Below, one piece after another: positions 8,891-17,958 of a stretch of 64,000 bases of DNA. The translations under genes and the position numbers were made by a program. The DNA lies in NCBI GenBank assembly GCA_900466475.1, contig UBMI01000016.1, positions 221,129 through 285,128 of the forward strand, written 5' to 3'. The notes beneath the pieces are model-generated. The model saw nothing but the letters and a program-made list of their open reading frames with translations, made no database searches and was not told where the DNA came from. Each line of letters starts with the position of its first letter. Position 1 is the first letter of the stretch. The DNA comes from Hyphomicrobiales bacterium. Lineage in GTDB: Bacteria > Pseudomonadota > Alphaproteobacteria > Rhizobiales > Rhizobiaceae.

Positions 8891-9913
8891 TCATCGCTCC
8901 GAACTGGGATTGAAGGGACTGGGCGGAGGTGGGGCGACCGGAGGCGTCGAACGTACCGGACCAGGACGCGGGCGTGGCGGCGGCGGATTGTTGCCGTCGC
9001 CAAAGACTTCGCGGGCGATCGAACCGATACCGGCAAGCGAACCGAGAATGGAGGAAGCCTCCATCGGCATCAGCACAACCTTGGCGTTGTTCGCCTGGCC
9101 GATCGATGCCAGCGCTTCCGTATATTTCTGTGCAACGAAATAGTTGATCGCCTGTACGTCGCCAACGGCGATGGCTTCGGAGACCATGCGCGTCGCCTTA
9201 GCCTCGGCCTCGGCTAGGCGCTCACGGGCTTCAGCGTTGCGGAAGGCGGCTTCGCGCTGGCCTTCGGCCTCGAGGATGGCGGATTGCTTGGCGCCCTCGG
9301 CTCGCAGAATCTGCGCGTTGCGCGAACCTTCGGCTTCCAGCACCTGAGCACGCTTCTCGCGCTCGGCTTTCATCTGGCGGGCCATCGCGTCAACGAGATC
9401 GCGCGGCGGCTGGATGTCCTTGATCTCAACGCGGGTAACCTTGATGCCCCAGGGATGCACAGCTTCGTCGACAACACGCAGCAGCCGGTCGTTGATTGCA
9501 TCGCGATTGGAGAGCAGTTCGTCGAGGTCCATCGAGCCCATGACGGAGCGGATGTTGGTCATGGTGAGGTTCAGGATTGCATTTTCCAGATTGGAGACCT
9601 GATAGGCGGCTTGAGCGGCATTCAGCACCTGGTAGAAAGACACGGCATCGGCTGAGACCGAAGCATTATCCTTGGTAATCACCTCTTGGGTTGGCACGCT
9701 CAGCACCTGTTCCATCACGTTCATCCTGGCGCCGACACGCTCAATGAAAGGGGTGATCAGGTTGAGGCCCGGTTCCAGCGTGCGTGTGTAGCGGCCGAAA
9801 CGCTCGATCGTATAGCGATAGCCCTGAGGAACCGTCTTGATACCCGCAAAGAGCACCATGATGACAAAAATCACCAATACGATCACGACGATATCGAAGC
9901 CGCCCAGCAGCAT
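8891..9913 (-). CDS. SPFH/Band 7 (stomatin/QmcA-like) membrane protein
   Basis: This encodes 340 residues. One N-terminal membrane helix (FDIVVIVLVIFVIMVLFAG) is followed by the Band 7 domain (VPQGYRYTIERFGRYTRTLEPGLNLITPFIERV) and a long Ala/Glu/Arg coiled coil (about 175-245). The tail after about 300 is Pro-rich. The family forms large membrane-associated rings. It is the first gene of a two-gene operon with nfeD, the classic gene pairing for these families. Confidence 0.93.
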   Translation of the reverse strand: MLLGGFDIVVIVLVIFVIMVLFAGIKTVPQGYRYTIERFGRYTRTLEPGLNLITPFIERVGARMNVMEQVLSVPTQEVITKDNASVSADAVSFYQVLNAAQAAYQVSNLENAILNLTMTNIRSVMGSMDLDELLSNRDAINDRLLRVVDEAVHPWGIKVTRVEIKDIQPPRDLVDAMARQMKAEREKRAQVLEAEGSRNAQILRAEGAKQSAILEAEGQREAAFRNAEARERLAEAEAKATRMVSEAIAVGDVQAINYFVAQKYTEALASIGQANNAKVVLMPMEASSILGSLAGIGSIAREVFGDGNNPPPPRPRPGPVRSTPPVAPPPPSPFNPSSER

Positions 9914-9996
9914 GTATTCCTCCCTAAGCCCACCTAACTGACGTGGTGAGTTAGCACGATATTTGCAAGGAAGGAATGACGGCTGCGCCTGTCAAA

Positions 9997-10260
9997 TCAG
10001 GGTGATAGGCCGACGTCGTCAAGGTCGCTCTTGGTGATGTAGCCGCCCATGAGGCAATTGGTGAGAAACGGTTGATCGTCCGGCCTCAGATTGCTGGTTT
10101 TGACATCGCGGAGGCGGAGTTGACACGCGACCTGCCCGACGATGCCTTTCGGAGGGGTGCTGGCAGAGATCCGCTGATAACGCTCCCAAACGAAATAACC
10201 GCCCCCTGCGATAACGAGCAAGCTGGCGAAGACAATCAATTTTCTCAAACCCGAAGTCAT
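9997..10260 (-). CDS. Small single-span membrane protein, unknown
   Basis: This encodes about 87 residues from the ATG at 10260; a TTG at 10278 would add six residues. One N-terminal hydrophobic helix (LIVFASLLVIAGGGYFVW) follows a short basic stretch. The remaining 55 residues contain two Cys (VACQLRL, TNCLMGG) that could form a disulfide if the C-terminus is periplasmic. I do not recognise a family. It lies alone between hemH and the stomatin gene. Confidence 0.65.
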   Translation of the reverse strand: MTSGLRKLIVFASLLVIAGGGYFVWERYQRISASTPPKGIVGQVACQLRLRDVKTSNLRPDDQPFLTNCLMGGYITKSDLDDVGLSP

Positions 10261-10388
10261 CAAACGCGTCCAGATCAATAAGGCACGAGGCCGTGAATGT
10301 GCGGGATGCAGTCGTGTCTGCGACGCGATTGCAATCGCCTGCCGGCCATTCTTTAGATCTGGAGCGCAGGGCGCTTTTATCTATTGCA

Positions 10389-10409
10389 GGCGCCAGAAAA
10401 TCTGGCGCC
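10389..10409 (-). terminator. Strong hairpin downstream of hemH
   Basis: A 9-bp perfect stem (GGCGCCAGA with TCTGGCGCC) and 3-nt loop lie just past the hemH stop. There is no clear U-tract in the hemH direction, so it may be a 3'-end stabiliser rather than a full terminator. Confidence 0.5.
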
Positions 10410-10416
10410 GCAGGGA

Positions 10417-11448
10417 TCAAGCCCAGCCGAGCAGCTCGCGGCGCACGACTTTTTCCAGCACTTGCATGCCGTCTTCACCGTCGTTCAGGCAGGGAATATG
10501 TGCGAACTGCTCGCCGCCATTGTGCTTGAAAGAATGGGCGGCCTGCTCCGCGATCTCTTCCAGTGTTTCCAGACAGTCGGAAACGAAGCCGGGGTTCATG
10601 ACGGCGATGCGTTTGACACCGTCCTGCGCCAGCTTCTCGACGGTCTTGTCGGTATAGGGCTGCAGCCATTCTTCCGGCCCGAAACGGGACTGGAAGGTGA
10701 CCATGAAGTTCTCCTTGGTGAGCCCCAGACGCTCGCGCAGCAGGCGCCCCGTTTTCTGACACTGGCAGTAGTAGGGATCGCCTTGCTGGAAATAGGAGAG
10801 CGGGATGCCGTGGAAGGAGGCGAGAAGCATCTCCGGTTTCCAGTCGAGGGTAGCGAGATGCTGCTCGACGGATTTTGCCAGGGCTTCGATATAGGTCTCG
10901 TCGTCATGGTAGTCAGGAACCGTGCGCAATGCCGGCTGCCAGCGCATGGTGAGCAGCTTCTGGAAGGCCTTGTCATTGACGGTTGCCGTGGTGGCGGCTG
11001 CATATTGCGGATAAAGCGGGAAGAGCAGGATGCGGTCGCAGCCTTCATCTTTCAGCGCTTCGATGCGCGAGGGGATCGAAGGGGTGCCGTAGCGCATCGC
11101 CCAATCGACCTTGACGTTTGGCAGGTCCTTCAGGCGTTCAGCCATGAAATCCGACTGATTGCGTGTATAGGTGCGCAGCCAGCTTTCATTCAGCTCCTTG
11201 TTCCAGATCGTCTCATAGGCCTTGCCAACTTTCTGCGGGCGCGTGTTGAGTACGATGCCGAACAGGATCGGATACCACTTCCAGGGCGACCATTCGATGA
11301 CGCGTTTGTCGGTCAGGAATTCGCGCAGGTAGCGGCGCATGGACGTGTAATCGGTGCCGTCAGGCGTGCCGAGATTGACCAGCAGGACGCCGACCTTGCC
11401 GAATTTGACGGCGGGATGATCCGCCGGGCGGAGTGAAGTATCTGTCAT
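10417..11448 (-). CDS. hemH: Ferrochelatase
   Basis: This encodes 343 residues. Family landmarks are GVLLVNLGTPDG near the N-terminus, the catalytic His in LLASFHGIPLSYF (about residue 210), YYCQCQKTGRLL, and the late acidic motif with FGPEEWLQPYTDKTVEKL. It inserts Fe2+ into protoporphyrin IX, the last step of haem synthesis. It is a single gene with no obvious operon partner. Confidence 0.95.
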   Translation of the reverse strand: MTDTSLRPADHPAVKFGKVGVLLVNLGTPDGTDYTSMRRYLREFLTDKRVIEWSPWKWYPILFGIVLNTRPQKVGKAYETIWNKELNESWLRTYTRNQSDFMAERLKDLPNVKVDWAMRYGTPSIPSRIEALKDEGCDRILLFPLYPQYAAATTATVNDKAFQKLLTMRWQPALRTVPDYHDDETYIEALAKSVEQHLATLDWKPEMLLASFHGIPLSYFQQGDPYYCQCQKTGRLLRERLGLTKENFMVTFQSRFGPEEWLQPYTDKTVEKLAQDGVKRIAVMNPGFVSDCLETLEEIAEQAAHSFKHNGGEQFAHIPCLNDGEDGMQVLEKVVRRELLGWA

Positions 11449-11514
11449 TCTGGCCCCAACGCGCTTTCGTGCCTCGCCGGCTCATACGCAGCCGGCCGGT
11501 CACGGTTCACCCTA

Positions 11515-11552
11515 TAAGAAGAAAAGCCGGCCCGGGGAACCCCGGACCGGCT
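11515..11552 (-). terminator. Terminator of the 5'-nucleotidase gene
   Basis: Read on the minus strand, a long GC hairpin (AGCCGG-T-CCGGGG with CCCCGG-G-CCGGCT) runs straight into TTTTCTTCTT about 23 nt after the stop. Confidence 0.9.
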
Positions 11553-11574
11553 CTCATGATCGGGACAAATCGTC

Positions 11575-13482
11575 TTACTTGGTGGGAACCTGGATTTCCT
11601 CGCCGATCCGCAAATGGCGCGGGTTCGGGCTGCCGTTGGCTTCCGACAATTTGCGCCATTCGGCGCCGTCGCCGTAGAAGGTTTTGGCGAGATCCCAGAA
11701 CGTATCGCCGGCAGCGATGACGTGGGTCGCTGGCGCCGCGGTTGTGGAGGCTGCCGGAGCGGGAGTGGCAGGGGCCGGTGCGGGTTCTGCAGATGGAGCC
11801 GGCGCAGCAGGCGCCGGAGCCGCGGGTGCAGGAGCAGCGGGAGCCGAAACTGCCGGAGCCTCCGTGGAGGGAGCAGCCTGCGCAATTTCAGTGATGCGGC
11901 CGTCCGTGTAGGGCTTATAGGGCGAGTGTGCGGCGATATATTCGGCCGTCACATCGGCCAGATCCGGACCGAAGTCATAGGCATTCTGGCCGTCCTTGAA
12001 GGCGACATAGCCATCGCCGCCGGCGCGCATGAAGTTGTTGGTGGCGACGCCATAGGTCTTGGCATTGTCGATCGGCACGAAATTGTCGCCGTCCTTGACC
12101 AGCACGTCGCTGACGCGGCTGCCGACCGGCTTCGACTGGTCGAAGGTGAATTTCAGGCCGGCGACCTGCGGGAACCTGCCGGCGCCCTGGTCAATCTGAC
12201 TGACGCCATTTTCGAGCGCCTTGACGATATCGGCACCGGTCAGCTGAAAGGTTGCGAGCGTATTCTGAAAGGGCAGCACGGTGATGACTTCGCCCTGGGT
12301 GACGTCGCCGCCGTCGATGGAGGCACGCAGGCCGCCGCCGTTCTGGATGGCAATGGTCACGCCCTGGTTCCTGCTGCGGTCAAGTATGGCATCGGCGACC
12401 AGATTGCCCATCGAGCATTCCTTGACGCGGCAGACCTTGCGGTCGCCCTCGATCGGGCCTTCCGAGGAGCCGATCACCTTCTTGCGCAGCTCTTCGATCG
12501 GCTTTGCCAGTTCGACAATGCGTGCGGCGACGGCCGGGTCGGGTGTGAAGGAGGAATCGATCAGGATGGGATCGCCCTTGGCTTCCTTGACGACGCCGTT
12601 ATCATCGAAATTGACGACGAGATCGCCGAGATATTTGCTGTAGGAGGCGGCCTGCACCACCGGTACCTTGTAGCCGCCGGGATTGTCGACCATCGTCGGA
12701 TAGGGGCCTTCGGCTTTCGGATCCGTGTTCGACAGCAGGCTGTGCGAATGACCGCCGACGACCACGTCGACATCAGGGATCTTGGCGATCATGGCGAGAT
12801 CGCGCGGGTAGCCGACATGGGTAAGCGCAATGATCTTGTTGACGCCTTCGCTCTTCAGCTTCTGAACTTCAGCCGTAATGCTCTGGACGTCGTCGGCAAT
12901 GGTCACATTCGGGCCGGGGGAGGAGAGTTCGGGCGTGTCGTTGGTGACAGCGCCGACGATGCCGATCTTCTGGCCGCCGACATCAAGAACCAGCGAAGGC
13001 TTGACGCGATCGCCAATCTTGGAGGCAGCACTTGCCTTGACGTTTGCGGTGACGACGGGGAACTGCACCTTGTCGAGGAAGGTCGCGAGCCCATCTTCGC
13101 TGTCGTCGAATTCATGATTGCCGACGGTCATCGCGTCGAACTTCATCATGTTCAGCATCTCGGCTTCGGCTGCGCCCTTGTAGGTCGTGTAAAACAGCGA
13201 GCCCTGGAAATTGTCGCCGGCGTTGAGCAGCAGTGTGTTTTTGCCCGTCAAAGCCTGGCGGCGCTGGTCGATCGCGGTCTTCAGGCGCGCGGCACCACCG
13301 AAGCACTCATTCTTGCCCTCTTCCTCGGCAGAGCACGTGGAATCGAACTTGTTGATCGATTCGATGCGCGAGTGGAAATCGTTGATATGAAGAATATTGA
13401 GTTCGTAATCCGCAAATGCGGCGCTCGTACTCAGCGCCAGAATAGACGCGGTCAAAAGACCGAAGCTGAAAGACTTCGTCAT
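11575..13482 (-). CDS. 5'-nucleotidase/UshA-like enzyme with C-terminal LysM domain
   Basis: This encodes about 635 residues. The ATG at 13482 is chosen because AGGAG lies 7 nt upstream and a signal peptide follows (SFGLLTASILALSTSAAFA). The metallophosphatase domain opens with LNILHINDFHSR and includes VGNHEFDDSEDGL and VVGGHSH. The 5_nucleotid_C domain contains the NGGGLRASI motif. After about residue 535 there is a Pro/Ala linker, and the last 50 residues are a LysM domain (HVIAAGDTFWDLAKTFYGDGAEWRKL). Family members hydrolyse nucleotides or UDP-sugars in the periplasm. LysM probably tethers this one to peptidoglycan. The linker is repetitive (PAAPAPAAP). Confidence 0.92.
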   Translation of the reverse strand: MTKSFSFGLLTASILALSTSAAFADYELNILHINDFHSRIESINKFDSTCSAEEEGKNECFGGAARLKTAIDQRRQALTGKNTLLLNAGDNFQGSLFYTTYKGAAEAEMLNMMKFDAMTVGNHEFDDSEDGLATFLDKVQFPVVTANVKASAASKIGDRVKPSLVLDVGGQKIGIVGAVTNDTPELSSPGPNVTIADDVQSITAEVQKLKSEGVNKIIALTHVGYPRDLAMIAKIPDVDVVVGGHSHSLLSNTDPKAEGPYPTMVDNPGGYKVPVVQAASYSKYLGDLVVNFDDNGVVKEAKGDPILIDSSFTPDPAVAARIVELAKPIEELRKKVIGSSEGPIEGDRKVCRVKECSMGNLVADAILDRSRNQGVTIAIQNGGGLRASIDGGDVTQGEVITVLPFQNTLATFQLTGADIVKALENGVSQIDQGAGRFPQVAGLKFTFDQSKPVGSRVSDVLVKDGDNFVPIDNAKTYGVATNNFMRAGGDGYVAFKDGQNAYDFGPDLADVTAEYIAAHSPYKPYTDGRITEIAQAAPSTEAPAVSAPAAPAPAAPAPAAPAPSAEPAPAPATPAPAASTTAAPATHVIAAGDTFWDLAKTFYGDGAEWRKLSEANGSPNPRHLRIGEEIQVPTK

Positions 13483-13656
13483 CCCTGTTCTCCTGATTAG
13501 GGGCGAAGATCCCCCTGATCCTCGCCAGCCCCTTCCATAATCCACCGGGGCGGTTTCCCGGCTGGCGGATGTTCCATCAGACGATGGACAGCCGCAAGGG
13601 AAAGCTGGACCAGGGGAGCGGCTTTCCAAGGGGAGCCAGGCAAAAAAGCCGGCCGG

Positions 13657-13977
13657 TTACCCTGCGCAATCGCCGGCTGCAGCGTTTCGGTAGAGTTCCT
13701 GTGTGGCCGCTGCAATATTCGAAAACGTGGCGAGCGCAACGATCAAGCAAAGAAGGGAAAGAATGCGGTGAACGCGTCGGCGGGCCCGATAGGCGACGAA
13801 CGCGCCTGCACCGTAGATCAGGACAGCCGGCAGGGCAAAGATCAGAACCTGCAGCGGACCGTCGCAATCTGGGGCGGCGATGCCTTGGGCACGATAGACA
13901 TTAGCCGGCAAAATGACCGCAAGTGCGGCAAGCGGCGTTGCGAGCAACAGGACGAGGTAACCGGCGAAAGCTCGCAT
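13657..13977 (-). CDS. Small multi-span membrane protein, unknown
   Basis: This encodes about 106 residues from the ATG at 13977. There are three hydrophobic segments: AFAGYLVLLLATPLAALAVIL, LQVLIFALPAVLIYGAGAFVAY and ILSLLCLIVALATFSNIAAA. A basic loop (RARRRVHR) lies before the last one. Cysteines occur in APDCDG and GDCAG. No family is recognised. It lies 29 nt after omp10 on the same strand and may be cotranscribed with it. Confidence 0.65.
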   Translation of the reverse strand: MRAFAGYLVLLLATPLAALAVILPANVYRAQGIAAPDCDGPLQVLIFALPAVLIYGAGAFVAYRARRRVHRILSLLCLIVALATFSNIAAATQELYRNAAAGDCAG

Positions 13978-14006
13978 GGCGCCTGGCCTTCGCCCTATCT
14001 GCTCTT

Positions 14007-14375
14007 TTAGCTGCGGCGGCTCAGGACGAACTGTGCGCCGGCATCCGAGGTGCAGTTCAGCTGGCTCGTCGTGACGAGCGCGCAATTGACCTTCGACTGG
14101 GTGTTGCGAACTAGCGAGGTCATGTTGATTTCCACCAGCGTCGGCGACTTATTGGTATAGGTGCCCGAGGCCAGAAGCTGGTTGCTGTCTGTCGTGCGCG
14201 TCGTGAAGGTGCCGGACTGGAAGGTGGAGACGATCCCGTTCGGATCGGCCCAGGTGCCCTCGACACCGGCAGGAGCGGGTGCCGATGCGACGGGAAGGGG
14301 GCGTGGGCCGGAGGAAACACAGGCAGCTAGGGCTGCCGATGCAACCGCAAGAACGAGACCAGTTCTGACTTTCAT
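14007..14375 (-). CDS. omp10: Omp10-family outer-membrane lipoprotein
   Basis: This encodes 122 residues. The signal sequence ends in a lipobox (AALAAC, Cys about residue 19). The mature protein carries GVEGTWADPNGIVSTF, TTRTTDSNQLLASGTY and VEINMTSLVRNTQSKVNCAL, a pattern I recognise from Brucella Omp10. Omp10 is a small surface lipoprotein antigen whose biochemical role is not settled. The start has GGGAGAAG upstream. Confidence 0.85.
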   Translation of the reverse strand: MKVRTGLVLAVASAALAACVSSGPRPLPVASAPAPAGVEGTWADPNGIVSTFQSGTFTTRTTDSNQLLASGTYTNKSPTLVEINMTSLVRNTQSKVNCALVTTSQLNCTSDAGAQFVLSRRS

Positions 14376-14497
14376 AGGGCTTCTCCCGGCGAATCTAGGC
14401 GGAAACTATCCGCGACAGTCCGCCAAAAACATGGCGCGGGCCTTCCACGAAGGCAAGCCTTCGACGGAGGTCGGCCGGCATTTAGACAGCAGGCGTT

Positions 14498-14526
14498 ACA
14501 AAAATGCCCGCCTGACAGCGGGCATC
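14498..14526 (-). terminator. Terminator of homospermidine synthase
   Basis: On the minus strand, ATGCCCGC pairs with GCGGGCAT and is followed by TTTTTG, about 20 nt after the stop. Confidence 0.85.
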
Positions 14527-14546
14527 TTCGAAGACGTATGACAGGT

Positions 14547-15992
14547 TCAGCGAACCAGGATGTTCTTGAACTGCCACGGATCCTTGGTGTCGATGTCTTC
14601 CGGGAACAGGCCCGGGCGGCCGTCGAGCGGGGTCCAGTCGGTGTAGTGACCTTCGACCGGGCCGAGATAGGGCAACTGCACTTCGAGGCAGCGCTTGTAA
14701 TCCATCTCGTCGGCTTCGACGATGCCCGCCTTCGGGTTTTCAAGAGCCCAGACCATGCCGGCAAGAACGGCAGAAGTCACCTGCAGACCAGTCGCGTTCT
14801 GGTAGGGGGCAATGCGGCGGGTCTCTTCCAGAGACAGGCGCGAACCGTACCAGTAGGCGTTCTTGTCATGGCCGTAGAGCAGGACGCCGAGCTCGTCGAC
14901 GCCGTCGACCAACTCGTTCTCGTCGAGAACGTGGAGAACCGGCTGTGCCTTGCCGCCATTGCCGAACATCTCATGCAGCGACAGAACCGCGTCGTTGGCC
15001 GGATGGTAGGCGTAGTGGCAGGTCGGACGATAGGTAACGTCGCCGTCCTTGTCCCTGACAGTGAAGAAGTCGGCGATCGAGATCGACTCGTTGTGGGTGA
15101 CGAGGAAGCCGTATTGCGGGCCGGGCGTCGGGCACCAGGTGCGAACGCGGGTGTTGGCGCCGGGCTGTTCGAGGTAGATGGCGGCCTTGTTGCCCTTCTT
15201 GTGCTTTTTGGCGTTCTTCGGCATCCAATTTTCATGGGTGCCCCAGCCAAGTTCTGCCGGCTGCAGACCTTCAGAGATGAAGCCTTCGACGGACCAGGTG
15301 TTCCAGAAGACGTTGAGCGGCTTCGGATGAATGGTGCGCTGGGTGTCGCGTTCGGCGATGTGGACGCCCTTGACGCCGACCTTCTTCATGAGCTTTGCCC
15401 ATTCTTCGCGGTCGTCCTGGCCCGGCTCGTCGAACTTCAGGCCCATGTCACGCGCAAGGTTCAAAAGCCCCTGCTTGACGAACCAGGAGACCATGCCCGG
15501 GTTTGCGCCGCAGGTGGAGACGGCAGTCGTGCCGCCGGGGTTCTTGGCCTTTTCCTTGCGAACGGTTTCGCGAAGCGCATAGTTGGTGCGGTCTTCGTTC
15601 TTCATGTCCTTGTCGAAATAGAAGCCGAGCCAGGGCTCGACGACGGTATCGATATAGAGCACGTCGAGCTTGCGGCAGAGCTTGATGATATCGAGCGAGG
15701 AGGTATCTACCGAGAGGTTGACGCAGAAACCCTGGCCTTCGCCTTCAGTCAGGAGCGGCTTCAGCAGCTCCTTGTAGTTGTCCTTCGTCACATGCGCCTG
15801 GATATGTTTGACGCCATGCTTTTCCAGAATGTGGGCATCGTCCGTGCGCGGGTCGATGACAACCATCCGGCTCTTGTCGAATTTGAAGTGGCGCTCGATC
15901 AGGGGCAGCGTGCCGCGGCCGATTGAGCCAAAGCCGATCATGACGATCGGACCGGTAATTTCGCCATATACCGGATAGTTCTGTTCCGTCAT
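14547..15992 (-). CDS. hss: Homospermidine synthase
   Basis: This encodes about 481 residues. The ATG at 15992 has AGGAG 8 nt upstream and gives the expected N-terminus (MTEQNYPVYGEITGPIVMIGFGSIGRGTLPLIERH), which contains the NAD-binding glycine motif. Internal motifs such as CGANPGMVSWFVKQGLL, WGTHENWMP and TCHYAYHPANDAVLSLHEMFG fit bacterial homospermidine synthase. The enzyme makes homospermidine from putrescine in an NAD-dependent reaction; homospermidine is the hallmark polyamine of rhizobia. It is a single-gene transcript by context. Confidence 0.93.
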   Translation of the reverse strand: MTEQNYPVYGEITGPIVMIGFGSIGRGTLPLIERHFKFDKSRMVVIDPRTDDAHILEKHGVKHIQAHVTKDNYKELLKPLLTEGEGQGFCVNLSVDTSSLDIIKLCRKLDVLYIDTVVEPWLGFYFDKDMKNEDRTNYALRETVRKEKAKNPGGTTAVSTCGANPGMVSWFVKQGLLNLARDMGLKFDEPGQDDREEWAKLMKKVGVKGVHIAERDTQRTIHPKPLNVFWNTWSVEGFISEGLQPAELGWGTHENWMPKNAKKHKKGNKAAIYLEQPGANTRVRTWCPTPGPQYGFLVTHNESISIADFFTVRDKDGDVTYRPTCHYAYHPANDAVLSLHEMFGNGGKAQPVLHVLDENELVDGVDELGVLLYGHDKNAYWYGSRLSLEETRRIAPYQNATGLQVTSAVLAGMVWALENPKAGIVEADEMDYKRCLEVQLPYLGPVEGHYTDWTPLDGRPGLFPEDIDTKDPWQFKNILVR

Positions 15993-16124
15993 TCTTTTCT
16001 CCTGTTGGAAGGGAAGGAAGGCCTTCAGCCTAAAGAATTCATGTGAAGATGCCGCGAAGCTCGCGAGGTGACCGGCTCTAACCACAAAATGGCGTCACAA
16101 TAAAGAGTGTTCCCCCCGCAAAGG

Positions 16125-16997
16125 TCAAATATCGGCGCTGCAAACCGCGCGCAATTTCCGCACGAGTTCCGTCCGTTGCAGGCTCAGCCCTTTGTAGGCC
16201 GTCTGCTGGTCGTCGAGCGCCTCCAGCTGATCGGCAAAGCTTGATGCGAGCTTTTGCGCCTGCGGATGGCGGGCGATGACGGCGATCGGATCGATATAGA
16301 TGCGGATGGTGAAGAGAATGTCGCCCGACACAGGCAGCTTGCGAAGGGTCTGGCGTTCGACGCGGACGAAGCGCTCTTCAAGTGTGAAGGCCTCGGCATA
16401 GGGTGTCCGGCGATGTTTCGAGACGGGGAGGAAGAGATCGGCGGTGGCGTTGACCGACCAGTTCAGCCGCTCGACCGGCTGCGCGATCTGCAGGCTGTCG
16501 AAGATGCGAGTAATCAGTGTCGCATTGCGGGTGCCTTCGCCGAAGCCCGGCACATCCGCGTGGATTTCATGCATCGGCCGTCCGAATTTCTCGCGCAGCG
16601 ACCATGAGGAGGGAAAGGCGACATGGGCGGCGACGAGATGCCAGCCATCAGCCTTGCGGCGCATCAGGACGAGATCGTCCTGGATGAGCGAACCGGCCTT
16701 GAAGAGCGGCGGCAGATTGGAAGCGTCAGGCTGCAGCATTCCGGGATGCTGATCGGCAAGGTGAGCGAGGAGAATATCCAGCGCCTCCTGCTGGGCAGCT
16801 TCCGTCCCATCCTCTGCGACGAAGACGGCGTCGAAGCAATCATCCGCCAGACGCGTCTTTTCCTTGATATAACGTTCGAGATCGTCGTCAGGCTCGATCC
16901 AGCGGGCGATATCGAGCGGCATCAGGCCAATCGTGAAGGGTCGGGCCGAGCCGTCGTAGGGTGTATAGGTTAGGGACGTGCAGGTCGGACGTTTCAT
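16125..16997 (-). CDS. DUF3445 (haem-dependent oxidative N-demethylase-like) protein
   Basis: This encodes 290 residues. Motifs that recall the DUF3445 family are a region around LIQDDLVLMRRKADGWHLVAAHVAFPSSWSLREKFGRPMHEIHADVPGF and the late RQTLRKLPVSGDILFTIRIYIDPI. The name comes from family members thought to be haem oxidases that demethylate amines. The substrate here is unknown. It is the last gene of a probable operon, 44 nt behind the yciI-like gene, with its own AAGGA ribosome site. Confidence 0.75.
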   Translation of the reverse strand: MKRPTCTSLTYTPYDGSARPFTIGLMPLDIARWIEPDDDLERYIKEKTRLADDCFDAVFVAEDGTEAAQQEALDILLAHLADQHPGMLQPDASNLPPLFKAGSLIQDDLVLMRRKADGWHLVAAHVAFPSSWSLREKFGRPMHEIHADVPGFGEGTRNATLITRIFDSLQIAQPVERLNWSVNATADLFLPVSKHRRTPYAEAFTLEERFVRVERQTLRKLPVSGDILFTIRIYIDPIAVIARHPQAQKLASSFADQLEALDDQQTAYKGLSLQRTELVRKLRAVCSADI

Positions 16998-17041
16998 CGC
17001 CGTTCCTTTTCGAGCCTGACGATTGGCGTGCGGTTTGCTAC

Positions 17042-17326
17042 TCAGCGCTCGAGAGCCCCCAGTCCTTCCGTCACTGTCGTCAGCGCGACTTCCATTATGT
17101 CATATTCGGCAACACCGTGGATGGTGAAGGGATCGGCCGCAACGTAGGCTTCGATCTCCGCACGCTCGCCAACGGCGAGAATGACGCCGCCGGTGCGGGG
17201 CACCTTGCGGCCGGAGGCGAGGAACCAGCCCCTGGCATATCCCTCCTTCACCCAGGCCATATGCGGCTCCATATGCTTGTCGGCCTCTTCGTTCGGCTTC
17301 ACATAGGTCAGGGCGAGGATCAGCAT
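17042..17326 (-). CDS. YciI-family protein
   Basis: This encodes 94 residues. The fold is YCII-like (ferredoxin-type): it starts MLILALTYVKP, has the conserved HMAWVKEGYARGWFLASGRK segment, and ends in VAADPFTIHGVAEYDIMEV. The conserved acidic-His pocket residues (H22 region, DPF, H) are visible. Proteins of this family are small dimers, a few with known hydrolase roles; the function here is unknown. It begins 2 nt after the pabC-like stop, so it is coupled to it. Confidence 0.85.
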   Translation of the reverse strand: MLILALTYVKPNEEADKHMEPHMAWVKEGYARGWFLASGRKVPRTGGVILAVGERAEIEAYVAADPFTIHGVAEYDIMEVALTTVTEGLGALER

Positions 17327-17328
17327 GG

Positions 17329-17958
17329 TCAGTCCTTTTGCAGCGAGGCGCGGATCAGCCCGCGCAACGAATTTCCAACGAAAAGCGTACCTGCGTCCAA
17401 CTCGTCGGGCGTGATGCGGCCGACGCGGGCCTTGCGCTGGCAGATGAGTTCGGTGCGCAGTACACCGGCGAGCAGGCCGCAGGAGATCGGCGGAGTCCTG
17501 AGAATGCCGGAGCCGTCATCAAGGAAGACGGAAGTGATGGTTCCCTCGCATATTTCCTGCCGCTCGTTGAGCAGGATGACTTCATCCGCCTGCTGCTGCG
17601 AGAACTCGCCACGCGCCGCTTCATATACAGCCCGGCGTGTGGTCTTGATGCGCAGCAGCTTGTCAGTGGAATCGAGACGTGTGCAGGCGAGACGGAGTTT
17701 CCAGATTGTATCTTGCGGCAGTGGGGTAAAGGGGGCGGTGGTAACGTCGATCCGACCCTCTCGATCGAAAGTCAGCCTGATACGGCGCGATCCCTTTTCA
17801 TCCATTACCGCCGCTTCCAGCTTCGCGATCACATCCATCGGCTCTGGAAAACCGATGCGACGGGCGGAGCGGGAGAGGCGGGCGAGATGAAGACGGAGGC
17901 GAATAAAGCCTTCGTCCGGTTGCCATCGCAGGGTTTCGATCAGCGAAAAATCCGTCAT
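17329..17958 (-). CDS. Class IV aminotransferase, aminodeoxychorismate lyase-like
   Basis: This encodes about 209 residues. The start overlaps the pabB stop by ATGA, which fixes it at 17958. Class IV PLP-fold features include FIRLRLHLARLSRSARRIGF at the N-terminus, the lysine-bearing strand in RIKTTRRAVYEAA, and the EVILLNERQEICEGTITSVFL motif with GLLAGVLR. Paired with pabB it most likely releases p-aminobenzoate from aminodeoxychorismate for folate synthesis. It is shorter than typical PabC (about 270 residues), as is common for pabB-linked forms. Confidence 0.85.
   Translation of the reverse strand: MTDFSLIETLRWQPDEGFIRLRLHLARLSRSARRIGFPEPMDVIAKLEAAVMDEKGSRRIRLTFDREGRIDVTTAPFTPLPQDTIWKLRLACTRLDSTDKLLRIKTTRRAVYEAARGEFSQQQADEVILLNERQEICEGTITSVFLDDGSGILRTPPISCGLLAGVLRTELICQRKARVGRITPDELDAGTLFVGNSLRGLIRASLQKD

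Noticed and set aside
11614..13500. 628-codon plus-strand ORF
   Set aside because: Antisense to the 5'-nucleotidase-LysM gene, which has a signal peptide, family motifs and a terminator on the other strand.
14538..15926. 462-codon plus-strand ORF
   Set aside because: It lies entirely antisense to homospermidine synthase, whose motifs are clear; long antisense frames are expected in GC-rich genes.
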